Assembly (NCBI GenBank): GCA_041686935.1
Contig: JAWLCW010000003.1
Location: 271,150 to 335,149, forward strand
Length of the DNA: 64,000 bases
DNA from: Mariniphaga sp041686935
GTDB taxonomy: Bacteria > Bacteroidota > Bacteroidia > Bacteroidales > Prolixibacteraceae
Direction: 5' to 3'
Shown here: piece after piece, positions 45,656 through 53,662 of the stretch
How the letters are laid out: each line of letters starts with the position of its first letter
How positions within the stretch are numbered: position 1 is the first letter of the stretch
Notes under the pieces: model-generated
Seen by the model: the letters and a program-made list of their open reading frames with translations, nothing else
Told to the model about the DNA's origin: nothing
The model's database searches: none
Program-made: the position numbers and the translations under genes

Positions 45656-48600
45656 TTACTCCTGTTTCGAAACAACTATACCAATAGAAACGTCTTTGTC
45701 AATTTCAACTTCTTTGGCTGTTGCATCGGTAAGTTCGTCAACCAGTTGAAGGTCAACGGCCAAAGTTTGGGCGCAAATATAGTTTTTAAAACTTAATACC
45801 GCATCATTAATTGCATCGTGCTTTTGAATAATCAGCAGAATGCGGTCAGTGACCTCGAATCCGCTTTCTTTCCGCAGGTTCTGAATTTTGTTTGTGAATT
45901 CACGGGCAATTCCTTCCTGCTTAAGATCTTCAGTTACGTCGATGTCAAGTGCAATGGTCATTTGTCCTTCACTGGCAACTGTCCAGCCGGGAATATCTTC
46001 GGTCAAAATCTCCACATCGTCTTTGGTAATGGAGATTTTCTGTTCACCGGCCTCAATTTCAACTGTGCCTGCATTTTCCAGTTCAGCAATTTTATACTGA
46101 TCGAACTGTACGATTGCGCCTGAAATTTGTTTCATCAGTTTGCCGTATTTGGGCCCAAGCGTTTTAAAATTGGGTTTTATTTTCTTTTTGATGATGCCTT
46201 CGGTATCGGCCAGAAACTCTACCTCTTTTACATTCACTTCGGCAAGAATGATGTCTTTAACCGCTTCAAACTGTTCGCGGAAATGCGGGTTGAGCACCGG
46301 CACCATTATTTTGGCCAGCGGTTGGCGTACTTTAAGTTTTTCTTTTCGTCTCAAAGCCAGAATCATGGAAGAAGCCTTTTGGGCAATGTCCATTCTTTCC
46401 TCCAGTTCCCTGTCAATCAGCTTTTCATTGTAATCCGGAAAATCAACCAGATGAACGCTTTGGTCGGTCTCCTTTCCTGTGGTTTTATTCAGGTCAGTGA
46501 AAAGCAAATCAGCGTAAAACGGGGCTATGGGCGCCATCAGTTTGGCCACGGTTGCCAAACTGGTGTAAAGTGTTTGGTAGGCCGAAATTTTATCGGTGGA
46601 ATATTCTCCTCCCCAGTATCTTTTACGGCTGAGGCGTACAAACCAGTTGCTCAGGTTTTCGGTCACAAATTCTGAAATTGCCCGGCCGGCTCGGGTTGGT
46701 TCGTAGGTTTCATAACTTTCGCCTACTTCTTTTACCAACGAGTTAAGCAGTGAAATAATCCAACGGTCCAGTTCCGGACGCTGTTCAACCGGAACTTCAT
46801 CTTCGGCATACCTGAAGTTGTCAACATTGGCGTACAGGGCAAAAAAGTTGTACGTATTGTAAAGCGTCCCGAAAAATTTCCGTTTCATTTCTTCCACGCC
46901 TTCCACATCAAATTTCAGGTTATCCCAGGGCTGGGCATTGGTAATCATGTACCAGCGCAGCGGGTCTGAGCCGTATTTTTCGATGGTATCGAAAGGATCG
47001 ACGGCATTGCCCAATCGTTTCGACATTTTGTTGCCGCTCTTGTCGAGCACCAGTCCGTTGGAAATGATGTTTTTAAACGAAACTGAATCGCTCACCATGG
47101 TGGCAATGGCGTGCAACGTAAAAAACCAGCCGCGGGTTTGATCAACTCCCTCCGCTATAAAATCGGCAGGGAAAAGCCGAGCCCCACCCCATCCCTCCCC
47201 CAAAGGGAGGGTGTTCAGGGCAGTGGTTATTTTGTGAAGTACGCTTTCTATATCGTTGATAATTTCTTCATTTTTAAACCGAAGGACTTCAAAACCCACT
47301 TGATTCAGAATCTCAGTTCTCTGTTTATCCGAAATATGATTGTCAGGTAATGAATGATAACCTCCATCAACCTCGATAATTAAATGTTTTTCCAGACAAA
47401 CAAAATCAACAATAAACTGACCAATAATATGTTGTCTGCGAAACTTATAATTTGCTAAACCACGATTTTTGAGATTCTGCCACAAAAATTTCTCTGCCTC
47501 TGTTGGATTTTCTTTTTGTTTTTTGGCAAGTTCTTTTAACAAACCATAACTCGAATCTCTTGCAGTCTGCCATTTCGGAGTTGCGGATTCTCCCCTTTTG
47601 GGGGAGTTAGAGGGGGCACCTGTTTCAAACGGAAAATGATGTTGCGCATAAGGCATGGCACCCGAATCGAACCAAACGTCAATCAAATCGGGTTCGCGGA
47701 ACATTTTTTTGCCCGATGGCGAAACCAGCACCACATTGTCGATGTACGGTTTGTGCAGGTCGATGTGTTCGTAGTTTTCTGCCGAGTTTTCTCCTGGTTT
47801 GAAATTTTTATATGGATTTTCGGTCATGAAACCGGCCTTGATGGCTTTTTCAATTTCAGAAATCAGTTCATCGGTTGAGCCGATACAAATTTCTTCCGAA
47901 CCGTCTTCGGTGCGCCAAATGGGCAGCGGAGTTCCCCAGAACCGCGAACGGCTAAGGTTCCAGTCCACCAGGTTTTCCAGCCAGTTGCCGAACCGCCCGG
48001 TGCCGGTTGACTGCGGTTTCCAGTTGATGGTGTTGTTTAATTCCACCATGCGCTCTTTTACCGCTGTGGTTTTAATGAACCACGAATCGAGCGGATAATA
48101 AAGCACCGGTTTGTCAGTTCGCCAGCAGTGGGGATAACTGTGTGTAAGCTTTTCAATTTTGAAGGCCTTATTTTCCAGCTTCAACATTACCGAAATGTCC
48201 ACATCCACGGTTGGATCGTCTTCGGTCAGCTTTTCACTATAGTCGTTTTTAACGTACCTGCCCGAAAAACCGTGGTACTTTTCGGTATTTACGTATTCTT
48301 TCACAAAGGATTCGGCCATTTCCGAGATCAGAAAAAAGCGTCCTTTGCGGTCAACCAGCGCCTGTGTTTTTCCGTCGGTATCTTCCACAATGAGCGGCGA
48401 TATTCCGTTTTGTTTGGCCACACGGTCGTCGTCGGCGCCAAAAGTCGGGGCAATGTGCACAATTCCGGTGCCGTCTTCAATGGTTACAAAATCGCCGGTA
48501 ATTACCTCAAAAGCTTTCCCTTTGGGTTTAACCCACTCAATGAGTTGTTCGTACTGAACGCCGGCCAGTTCTGATCCCGAATATTCAGCCAGAATTTTGT

Positions 48601-49519
48601 ACGGAATATTTTTATCGCCCTGTTTGTATTCTTCAAACGGCGCATTTTCACTTTCGGTATTAAAATAAACGTGCAGCAGGTCTTTGGCCAGAATCAATGT
48701 GACAGGAACACCGGTGTAAGGATTGAAGGTTTTTATTTTTACATACCGGATTTGCGGCCCTACTGCCAGTGCCGTATTCGACGGTAGTGTCCATGGTGTG
48801 GTGGTCCAGGCCAGGAAATACAAATCGGCATCCACATTTTCAAACAGAAACTCTGAATGCTTGTTGCGGATGGCTTTAAACTGCGCCACAATGGTAGTGT
48901 CTTTCACATCGCGGTAGCACCCCGGCTGGTTCAGTTCATGCGAGCTGAGACCTGTTCCGGCAGCGGGTGAATAGGGCTGAATGGTGTAGCCTTTGTATAA
49001 CAGCCCCTTGTTGTAAATTTGCTTCAGTAACCACCAAACGGTTTCAATATAACGACTGTCGTAAGTTATGTACGGATCGTCCATGTTTACCCAGTAGCCC
49101 ATAATGCGGGTGAGTTCCTCCCACTCGCGGGTATATTTCATCACCTCCTTGCGGCAGGCGGCATTGTATTCTTCAACCGAAATTTTCTTTCCGATGTCTT
49201 CTTTGGTAATGTTCAGCGATTTTTCCACACTCAGTTCCACCGGCAAACCGTGGGTATCCCAACCCGCTTTACGGTGCACACGGAATCCTTTCATGGTTTT
49301 ATAGCGGCAGAAAATATCTTTAATGGCACGGGCCATCACGTGGTGGATTCCAGGCATCCCGTTGGCCGAGGGCGGTCCTTCGTAAAAAACAAATGTAGGA
49401 TGCCCCTCGCGGGTGGAAATGCTTTTATGAAATGTATCGTCTTCTTCCCAGCGTTTTAATACCTCTTTATTAACCTGAGAGAGGTCTAACTGCTTGTATT
49501 CCTGAAATTTATTCGTCAT
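45656..49519 (-). CDS. ileS: Isoleucyl-tRNA synthetase with an internal DUF559 nuclease-domain insertion
   Basis: Class I synthetase charging tRNA-Ile, here 1287 residues against roughly 1130-1150 for the family. The first catalytic half has the HIGH-equivalent GIHH (57-60) in GPPSANGMPGIHHVMARAIKD context, then the editing domain, then WFDSGAMPYAQHHFPF. After E632 about 150 extra residues (633-782) appear; then the normal sequence resumes with FPADFIAEGVDQTRGWFF, and KMSKRLGN, near residue 830, follows. The C-terminal anticodon domain is complete. The frame is intact through the insertion, so the enzyme may still be active with a domain looped out. See the separate entry for the insert. Confidence 0.96.
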   Translation of the reverse strand: MTNKFQEYKQLDLSQVNKEVLKRWEEDDTFHKSISTREGHPTFVFYEGPPSANGMPGIHHVMARAIKDIFCRYKTMKGFRVHRKAGWDTHGLPVELSVEKSLNITKEDIGKKISVEEYNAACRKEVMKYTREWEELTRIMGYWVNMDDPYITYDSRYIETVWWLLKQIYNKGLLYKGYTIQPYSPAAGTGLSSHELNQPGCYRDVKDTTIVAQFKAIRNKHSEFLFENVDADLYFLAWTTTPWTLPSNTALAVGPQIRYVKIKTFNPYTGVPVTLILAKDLLHVYFNTESENAPFEEYKQGDKNIPYKILAEYSGSELAGVQYEQLIEWVKPKGKAFEVITGDFVTIEDGTGIVHIAPTFGADDDRVAKQNGISPLIVEDTDGKTQALVDRKGRFFLISEMAESFVKEYVNTEKYHGFSGRYVKNDYSEKLTEDDPTVDVDISVMLKLENKAFKIEKLTHSYPHCWRTDKPVLYYPLDSWFIKTTAVKERMVELNNTINWKPQSTGTGRFGNWLENLVDWNLSRSRFWGTPLPIWRTEDGSEEICIGSTDELISEIEKAIKAGFMTENPYKNFKPGENSAENYEHIDLHKPYIDNVVLVSPSGKKMFREPDLIDVWFDSGAMPYAQHHFPFETGAPSNSPKRGESATPKWQTARDSSYGLLKELAKKQKENPTEAEKFLWQNLKNRGLANYKFRRQHIIGQFIVDFVCLEKHLIIEVDGGYHSLPDNHISDKQRTEILNQVGFEVLRFKNEEIINDIESVLHKITTALNTLPLGEGWGGARLFPADFIAEGVDQTRGWFFTLHAIATMVSDSVSFKNIISNGLVLDKSGNKMSKRLGNAVDPFDTIEKYGSDPLRWYMITNAQPWDNLKFDVEGVEEMKRKFFGTLYNTYNFFALYANVDNFRYAEDEVPVEQRPELDRWIISLLNSLVKEVGESYETYEPTRAGRAISEFVTENLSNWFVRLSRKRYWGGEYSTDKISAYQTLYTSLATVAKLMAPIAPFYADLLFTDLNKTTGKETDQSVHLVDFPDYNEKLIDRELEERMDIAQKASSMILALRRKEKLKVRQPLAKIMVPVLNPHFREQFEAVKDIILAEVNVKEVEFLADTEGIIKKKIKPNFKTLGPKYGKLMKQISGAIVQFDQYKIAELENAGTVEIEAGEQKISITKDDVEILTEDIPGWTVASEGQMTIALDIDVTEDLKQEGIAREFTNKIQNLRKESGFEVTDRILLIIQKHDAINDAVLSFKNYICAQTLAVDLQLVDELTDATAKEVEIDKDVSIGIVVSKQE
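47181..47617 (-). mobile_element. DUF559 nuclease-encoding palindromic element inserted in ileS
   Basis: The stretch inside ileS encodes ENPTEAEKFLWQNLKN, KFRRQHIIGQFIVDFVC and LIIEVDGGYHS: a DUF559 (Vsr/PD-(D/E)XK-like) domain with the D..E-x-D residues of the active site. On both sides lie palindromes: CTCCCCTTTTGGGGGAG (47590-47606) and CTCCCCCAAAGGGAGGG (47196-47212), each next to a GCCCC/GGGGC end. Both palindromes are translated (SNSPKRGES and LPLGEGWGGAR). The likely insertion point is between E632 and F783 codons; exact target duplication is not visible. It may be a mobile element carrying its own nuclease. Confidence 0.8.
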
Positions 49520-49559
49520 AAAAAACTCCTTGTTCTGCTGCTTTCGTTAAAAAAATATG

Positions 49560-49567
49560 CAAATATA
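49560..49567 (-). promoter_or_regulatory. Putative -7 box of the ileS promoter
   Basis: On the minus strand TATATTTG, a perfect TAnnTTTG -7 box, lies 41 bases before the ileS ATG. There is no clear TTTG at the expected -33 distance, so this is weaker than the rimP promoter. Confidence 0.4.
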
Positions 49568-49690
49568 GGAATTTTTTGAGGGGAGTGTTTTTATTAGGCT
49601 GGTAAAACAGGGATACGTCTTTTTATTGTGCAAAGCCTGTTTCTATTTGAGAAGTTTTTTAGTTGACATTGCGAAGGTTGTATTTTAAGT

Positions 49691-49735
49691 TATCATGATA
49701 TTCAAAAGTTTAGTTTTAAAATATCATGATATTTT
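49691..49735. promoter_or_regulatory. Tandem operator-like palindromes TATCATGATA
   Basis: TATCATGATA occurs at 49691-49700 and again as the core of the perfect 18-base palindrome AAAATATCATGATATTTT (49718-49735). Centres are 31 bases apart, about three helical turns. They lie in the 354-base divergent gap between ileS and the NlpC/P60-like lipoprotein gene, which otherwise has no gene. A dimeric regulator binding both sites on one DNA face is a plausible reading. Confidence 0.5.
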
Positions 49736-49848
49736 AAGACCAGGCCAGTAAAATTTAATGGTTGGACAAACAAAATATACCTGATTCATAAATCAAAAAA
49801 CCATTCCGGTTTCAAGGGATTTTAAACATATAGAAACTGTTAAAAAAC

Positions 49849-49856
49849 TACCTTTG
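49849..49856 (+). promoter_or_regulatory. Putative -7 box for the NlpC/P60-like gene
   Basis: TACCTTTG matches TAnnTTTG and lies 18 bases before the ATG at 49874, so transcription would begin near 49862 with a very short leader. No matching TTTG is present at the usual -33 distance. Confidence 0.4.
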
Positions 49857-49873
49857 CAAAAAATAGAAATGGA

Positions 49874-50602
49874 ATGATTTTTTATTGGCAAATTTTTGTA
49901 TTTATTTTTCTTTTTGCCTGTAATATGCAGCCGCCTGATGGTTCCGTAAAGGATGTCGGAAAAAGTAACACAAATGAAGAGGTTTTGGAAATTCTGAATG
50001 ACACCCTGATAGAACTGACTGAATTACAAAGAGGAGATATTCTGGTAAAACCCAATCACAACTGGTTTCCGGGAAGTGCCTGGGTAGAGGGTGGTGTAAG
50101 TTTCGGGCATATTGCCATCGTGATTGAAGGCGCCACCGGAAATTCAGCAGAAGAAGTTTTGCAAAAAGCCGTTATTCTTGAATCTCAGGCCCGCGATGTA
50201 CCTGTCGAATACCAGTTGCGAAAAGTTCAGGCATACAGGCCCGGTTTTGACTACCGGTTCGACAATTACAGTTTCGACCCCTCAAAAGCACCTTACCGTT
50301 ACCGGCTCAGACCTGAATTATCTGCCGGACAGATTGACTCACTCATTGCCTTTATGGAAAGCCATCTGGATGGTATTTCCAGTTGGAGGGCGCAAAAAAA
50401 ATATACATCTCACTACCCGCCGGCTACCGGCCAAAACAACAGTTACTGGTATTGTTCTCTGCTAATCTGGCAAGCCTTTTATACAATTATTGGTGTGGAT
50501 ATAGATGTGAATAAGGGAGTTATCGTTTATCCGAATGATGTTATCTGGTGCAGCCTTTTTGAAAACGATTCGATAAATGAAACCAAAAGAGTGAGATTTT
50601 AG
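49874..50602 (+). CDS. YiiX/YebB-like (permuted NlpC/P60) cysteine-hydrolase lipoprotein
   Basis: A 242-residue lipoprotein (lipobox to C16, FLFACNMQPP). The body reads RGDILVKPNHNWFPGSAW, then FGHIAIVI with H79, and late SYWYCSLLIWQ with C194. The order His then Cys is that of the circularly permuted NlpC/P60 fold, as in YiiX/YebB, and not of standard peptidoglycan hydrolases. Members act on peptides or lipids, and the substrate is unknown here. It has its own -7 box and is followed by a terminator overlapping its stop codon; its nearest neighbours are unrelated lipoprotein genes. Confidence 0.8.
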   Translation: MIFYWQIFVFIFLFACNMQPPDGSVKDVGKSNTNEEVLEILNDTLIELTELQRGDILVKPNHNWFPGSAWVEGGVSFGHIAIVIEGATGNSAEEVLQKAVILESQARDVPVEYQLRKVQAYRPGFDYRFDNYSFDPSKAPYRYRLRPELSAGQIDSLIAFMESHLDGISSWRAQKKYTSHYPPATGQNNSYWYCSLLIWQAFYTIIGVDIDVNKGVIVYPNDVIWCSLFENDSINETKRVRF

Positions 50603-50615
50603 CCCACTCTTTTGA
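50585..50615 (+). terminator. Terminator overlapping the stop of the NlpC/P60-like gene
   Basis: AAAAGAGTG (50585-50593) pairs over nine bases with CACTCTTTT (50605-50613), with the TAG stop inside the loop. The stretch after it is T-rich. It separates this gene from the convergent lipoprotein gene. Confidence 0.55.
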
Positions 50616-50648
50616 TTGTATTTCCAATTTTTGAAACTTTATCAGTCT

Positions 50649-51254
50649 TTAATTTTCAGTAGCGTTGGTATAACTTGATTCTACATTGGTAACCTGATTG
50701 TTTGTTTCGGTTACTCTCGCCGAAATAAAACCAAACTTGTGGTTAAAGCGCCACAGGATTTTGGACACTCCGGCTTCTTCGCCGTTAATCTGAACTCCTG
50801 CCGGAATGGTTTCTTCCACATCGATGGTTTTAATGAGCATAAAACCGTAAAACGTATCATCTTCAGTACTTCGGTGAACCACCTCGCGGACCACTGTTTG
50901 GTTGCCAACTTTATACGTGTATTTGTCGCCAACCTTGGCATCGAATTTTACCAGCGGAAATGGTTTTTTCTTGTCGCCGTTGCTGTACACGTAGTCGTAA
51001 ATGCCTTTGTCCGTAATTCTTCCCTCAACTTCCATGGTTTGACCGTTGAAAGGAAAGGTAATAAGCACATCTCCATTGGTATTGCTTTCAATTTCCACAT
51101 CGCCGGAGCCGTAACCTACCGCTGAAACCGACCAGTAATTTCCGGGCTTGCCAAGCGTTTTTTCCGGGTCTGTTACTTCGTTGTCTAAAAGGTTACACGA
51201 AACAAAAAACCCAACAGAGATTAAACATAAAGTTAGAAATTTGAGATTTTTCAT
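50649..51254 (-). CDS. Hypothetical lipoprotein
   Basis: A 201-residue lipoprotein with lipobox to C20 (SVGFFVSCNLL). After it a 170-residue beta-rich domain reads YWSVSAVGYGSGDVEIESNTNGDVLITFPFNG and ends with FGFISARVTETNNQVTNVESS. I do not recognise the fold or a catalytic residue. It is a probable outer-membrane or periplasmic protein of unknown role. The next gene on the same strand starts 24 bases upstream, so both may be co-transcribed. Confidence 0.7.
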   Translation of the reverse strand: MKNLKFLTLCLISVGFFVSCNLLDNEVTDPEKTLGKPGNYWSVSAVGYGSGDVEIESNTNGDVLITFPFNGQTMEVEGRITDKGIYDYVYSNGDKKKPFPLVKFDAKVGDKYTYKVGNQTVVREVVHRSTEDDTFYGFMLIKTIDVEETIPAGVQINGEEAGVSKILWRFNHKFGFISARVTETNNQVTNVESSYTNATEN

Positions 51255-51278
51255 AGTGAATGATTTTAAGGTAACTTA

Positions 51279-52256
51279 TTAAAGCTTCAAATTTAGTATT
51301 TTATTCAAAACTGGCAAATGTTCGTTCAACATAATCATTTGTCCGTTTGAAAATTTTACAAAGTAATCCAAAAGCTCTCCATCGGGTAGGGTATGAAGGA
51401 CAATGTCGCCTACTTTTCTTTTGCCCGGCATTTCAAAAATCTGAATAACCGAATTCGAATTAAACGATGTGGCATAATCTTCGGAGGTAGGATTTATTTT
51501 ATCATAATCAATTTTCCCGGTAACTACATGCGAAAAAAGGGTAATTTTAAAATCGATTTTTTCAAAATAATAACCCATTCTGCTGTAACCGATTTCGGAA
51601 TTAAATTGAAGTTGAATCAGTTTTCTGTTTAAATAATCAAGAAAAAACTGAGTGTCAAGACTCCCCAGATCGCCCCTTCGCGAGCGGTTATAATTACCAG
51701 CCATTTCAAAGTCACTTCCTCTGACTGACGTTTGAATGAAAAGGGGCATTTTTTCCTCAACCGTTGCAGAATGCTCAATCGTAAGCATTTCATCATTATT
51801 AATCCGAAGCTGTGCATCCATAATCACCGGAAACTCGGGTCGTGAAGAGACAGGCACACTTTTATACGCTGAGATAAAAAAACGGACGTTCAAAAAATCT
51901 TCTGCCGGATAGTTAAATATTAATTTATCACTGTTTTCTTTTCGGAAAAACTTTGTCGAATCTGCGCTCCAAAACCAGGTGCCTTTTGAAGCCTCAAAAT
52001 CAAAAGGTTTATAAGGTCTCCCAAGAGTAAATCTTTCACCGGGGGAAGGCAATGGCGCACTCTCCTGTGCCCACAAAAAATTCAATGCCTGAAGTTCCGG
52101 CCTTTTTTCCGCCTCAAAAAAAAGATTCATTAAATCGCTGTTTAAAACTTTTAGCGAACGAACAGCTTCGTCATAGTTGTATGATCTGCTCCGGCAGGAA
52201 GAAAAAATCAAAAGAATCAGAAAAATAAACAAGGGCTTTATGCGGACTTGCCTCAT
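51279..52256 (-). CDS. Hypothetical lipoprotein
   Basis: A 325-residue lipoprotein with lipobox to C21 (ILLIFSSCRSRSY). The sequence has helical YNYDEAVRSLKVLNSDLMNLFFEA near the start and beta-rich stretches later (PFVIMDAQLRI-like, QLQFNSEIGYSRMGYYFEKIDFKITLFS). No known domain is recognised. It precedes the 201-residue lipoprotein gene on the same strand, 24 bases upstream, so the pair may be functionally linked. Unlike its neighbours it shows no binding or enzyme motif. Confidence 0.68.
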   Translation of the reverse strand: MRQVRIKPLFIFLILLIFSSCRSRSYNYDEAVRSLKVLNSDLMNLFFEAEKRPELQALNFLWAQESAPLPSPGERFTLGRPYKPFDFEASKGTWFWSADSTKFFRKENSDKLIFNYPAEDFLNVRFFISAYKSVPVSSRPEFPVIMDAQLRINNDEMLTIEHSATVEEKMPLFIQTSVRGSDFEMAGNYNRSRRGDLGSLDTQFFLDYLNRKLIQLQFNSEIGYSRMGYYFEKIDFKITLFSHVVTGKIDYDKINPTSEDYATSFNSNSVIQIFEMPGKRKVGDIVLHTLPDGELLDYFVKFSNGQMIMLNEHLPVLNKILNLKL

Positions 52257-52316
52257 ATTTAATTTATTTATGAAAATATTAGTTTGAATTTATGCCAGGT
52301 TCGCTCAGTTATTATT

Positions 52317-53438
52317 TTATTCAGTTACTCCAAATTTATAAACACAAACAGAGTAATACTCTTCACCGGGTTCCAGAATGGTTGACGGAAAATCCGGCTG
52401 GTTGGGGCTGTCTGGAAAATGCTGTGTTTCTAAGCAGAATGAAGTACGGTGTTCATAAACTTTGCCATTTTTCCCGGTGTCGCTGCCATCGAGGAAATTG
52501 CCGCCGTAAAACTGCAAACCTGGTTCGTTGGTGTAAACTTCCATTGTCCGGCCCGAAACAGGTTCCACTACCCTGGCGGCAAAGTTGATCCCACTTTCTG
52601 CAGGAAACAGTACCCAGTTGTGATCGTAACCCAACCCGTACTTCAGTTGTTCAAAATCTTCATCCACCCTTTCGCCAATAGCAGTTGGCGCCCTGAAATC
52701 CATCGGAGTACCTTCCACCGGAGAAATTTCGCCAATTGGAATCAATCCCTCATCCACCGGCGTGTAAAAATCGGCGTTGATTTGCAGAACATGATCATTA
52801 ATTGTTCCGTTTCCGTCGCCTTTCAGATTAAAAAAAGAATGGTGCGTCAGATTTACCGGCGTGGGCCGGTCTGTAGTGGCCCAATATTCAATTTTCAATT
52901 CGTTTTCGTCTGTTAATTGATACTGCACCTTCACATTCAGGTTTCCCGGATAACCTTCTTCCATGTGTGGCGATTTGTAAGTAAGTACCAATGTTTGCTC
53001 ACCGGGCAGAGCATCCCAAACCACATCGTTGAAACCTTTGGTGCCGCCGTGCAAATGGTTTTCATCATTGTTTTGCACCAATGCATAGACCGTATCATGA
53101 AGCACAAACTGCCCTTTGGCAATCCGGTTTCCGTAGCGGCCAATCAGTGCTCCGTAGTAAATTTCATTGGAATTTAAATATCCTTCCAATGTTTCGTAGC
53201 CGGTTACAATGTCTTCAAAATTTCCGTTTTTGTCGGGTACCCACAGACTTACAACGCGCCCGCCAAAGTTGGTTATTTGAGTAACCACCCCGTTGCTGTT
53301 TTTAAGGGTAAACAATTCCACCTGTTTCCCGTCAGCAAGTCCGCCAAACGAACCTGCATCAATTAATACTGGCTGTTTTGGTTTTGGAGAACAGGAAAAC
53401 ATGGTAATTATCGCCAAAATTATGAATGTATTTTTCAT
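52317..53438 (-). CDS. galM: Aldose 1-epimerase lipoprotein (GalM-like)
   Basis: Interconverts alpha- and beta-anomers of aldoses. The 373-residue protein has a lipobox to C16 (IITMFSC), so unlike cytoplasmic GalM it is exported, presumably serving sugars freed in the periplasm. The sequence has NRIAKGQF, HLHGGTKGFNDVVWDA (catalytic-region His), THHSFFNLKG (His), the GLGYDHNWVL stretch and CLETQHFPDSPNQPDFPS (catalytic Glu). Length is normal for the family plus signal. It is divergent from the second sulfatase gene, 224 bases between. Confidence 0.92.
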   Translation of the reverse strand: MKNTFIILAIITMFSCSPKPKQPVLIDAGSFGGLADGKQVELFTLKNSNGVVTQITNFGGRVVSLWVPDKNGNFEDIVTGYETLEGYLNSNEIYYGALIGRYGNRIAKGQFVLHDTVYALVQNNDENHLHGGTKGFNDVVWDALPGEQTLVLTYKSPHMEEGYPGNLNVKVQYQLTDENELKIEYWATTDRPTPVNLTHHSFFNLKGDGNGTINDHVLQINADFYTPVDEGLIPIGEISPVEGTPMDFRAPTAIGERVDEDFEQLKYGLGYDHNWVLFPAESGINFAARVVEPVSGRTMEVYTNEPGLQFYGGNFLDGSDTGKNGKVYEHRTSFCLETQHFPDSPNQPDFPSTILEPGEEYYSVCVYKFGVTE

Positions 53439-53541
53439 CTCATTGTAATTAATAATTTAACGGTATTTTACTCACTAAATCGTTTATGTTAATGGCATTC
53501 GAAAGAACTCGCTTTATGATGATCTATTTTTGTGGCAAAAC

Positions 53542-53575
53542 TTTGCCATGCTCGTTTCATTTTAAGTTATTTTTG
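53542..53575 (+). promoter_or_regulatory. Promoter of the second sulfatase gene
   Basis: TTTG at 53542-53545 and TATTTTTG at 53568-53575 are 22 bases apart, near the Bacteroidota consensus. Transcription would start near 53582, 80 bases before the ATG. A second TATTTTTG-like box lies at 53525-53532 without a matching upstream element. Confidence 0.5.
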
Positions 53576-53662
53576 TTTTTTTAGGAACGATGCTGCTAAT
53601 TTAAGGGTAATTTTTACACCTGAAAATAAGTTTGAAAAAGTAAATCAAAAAAATTATAAATC

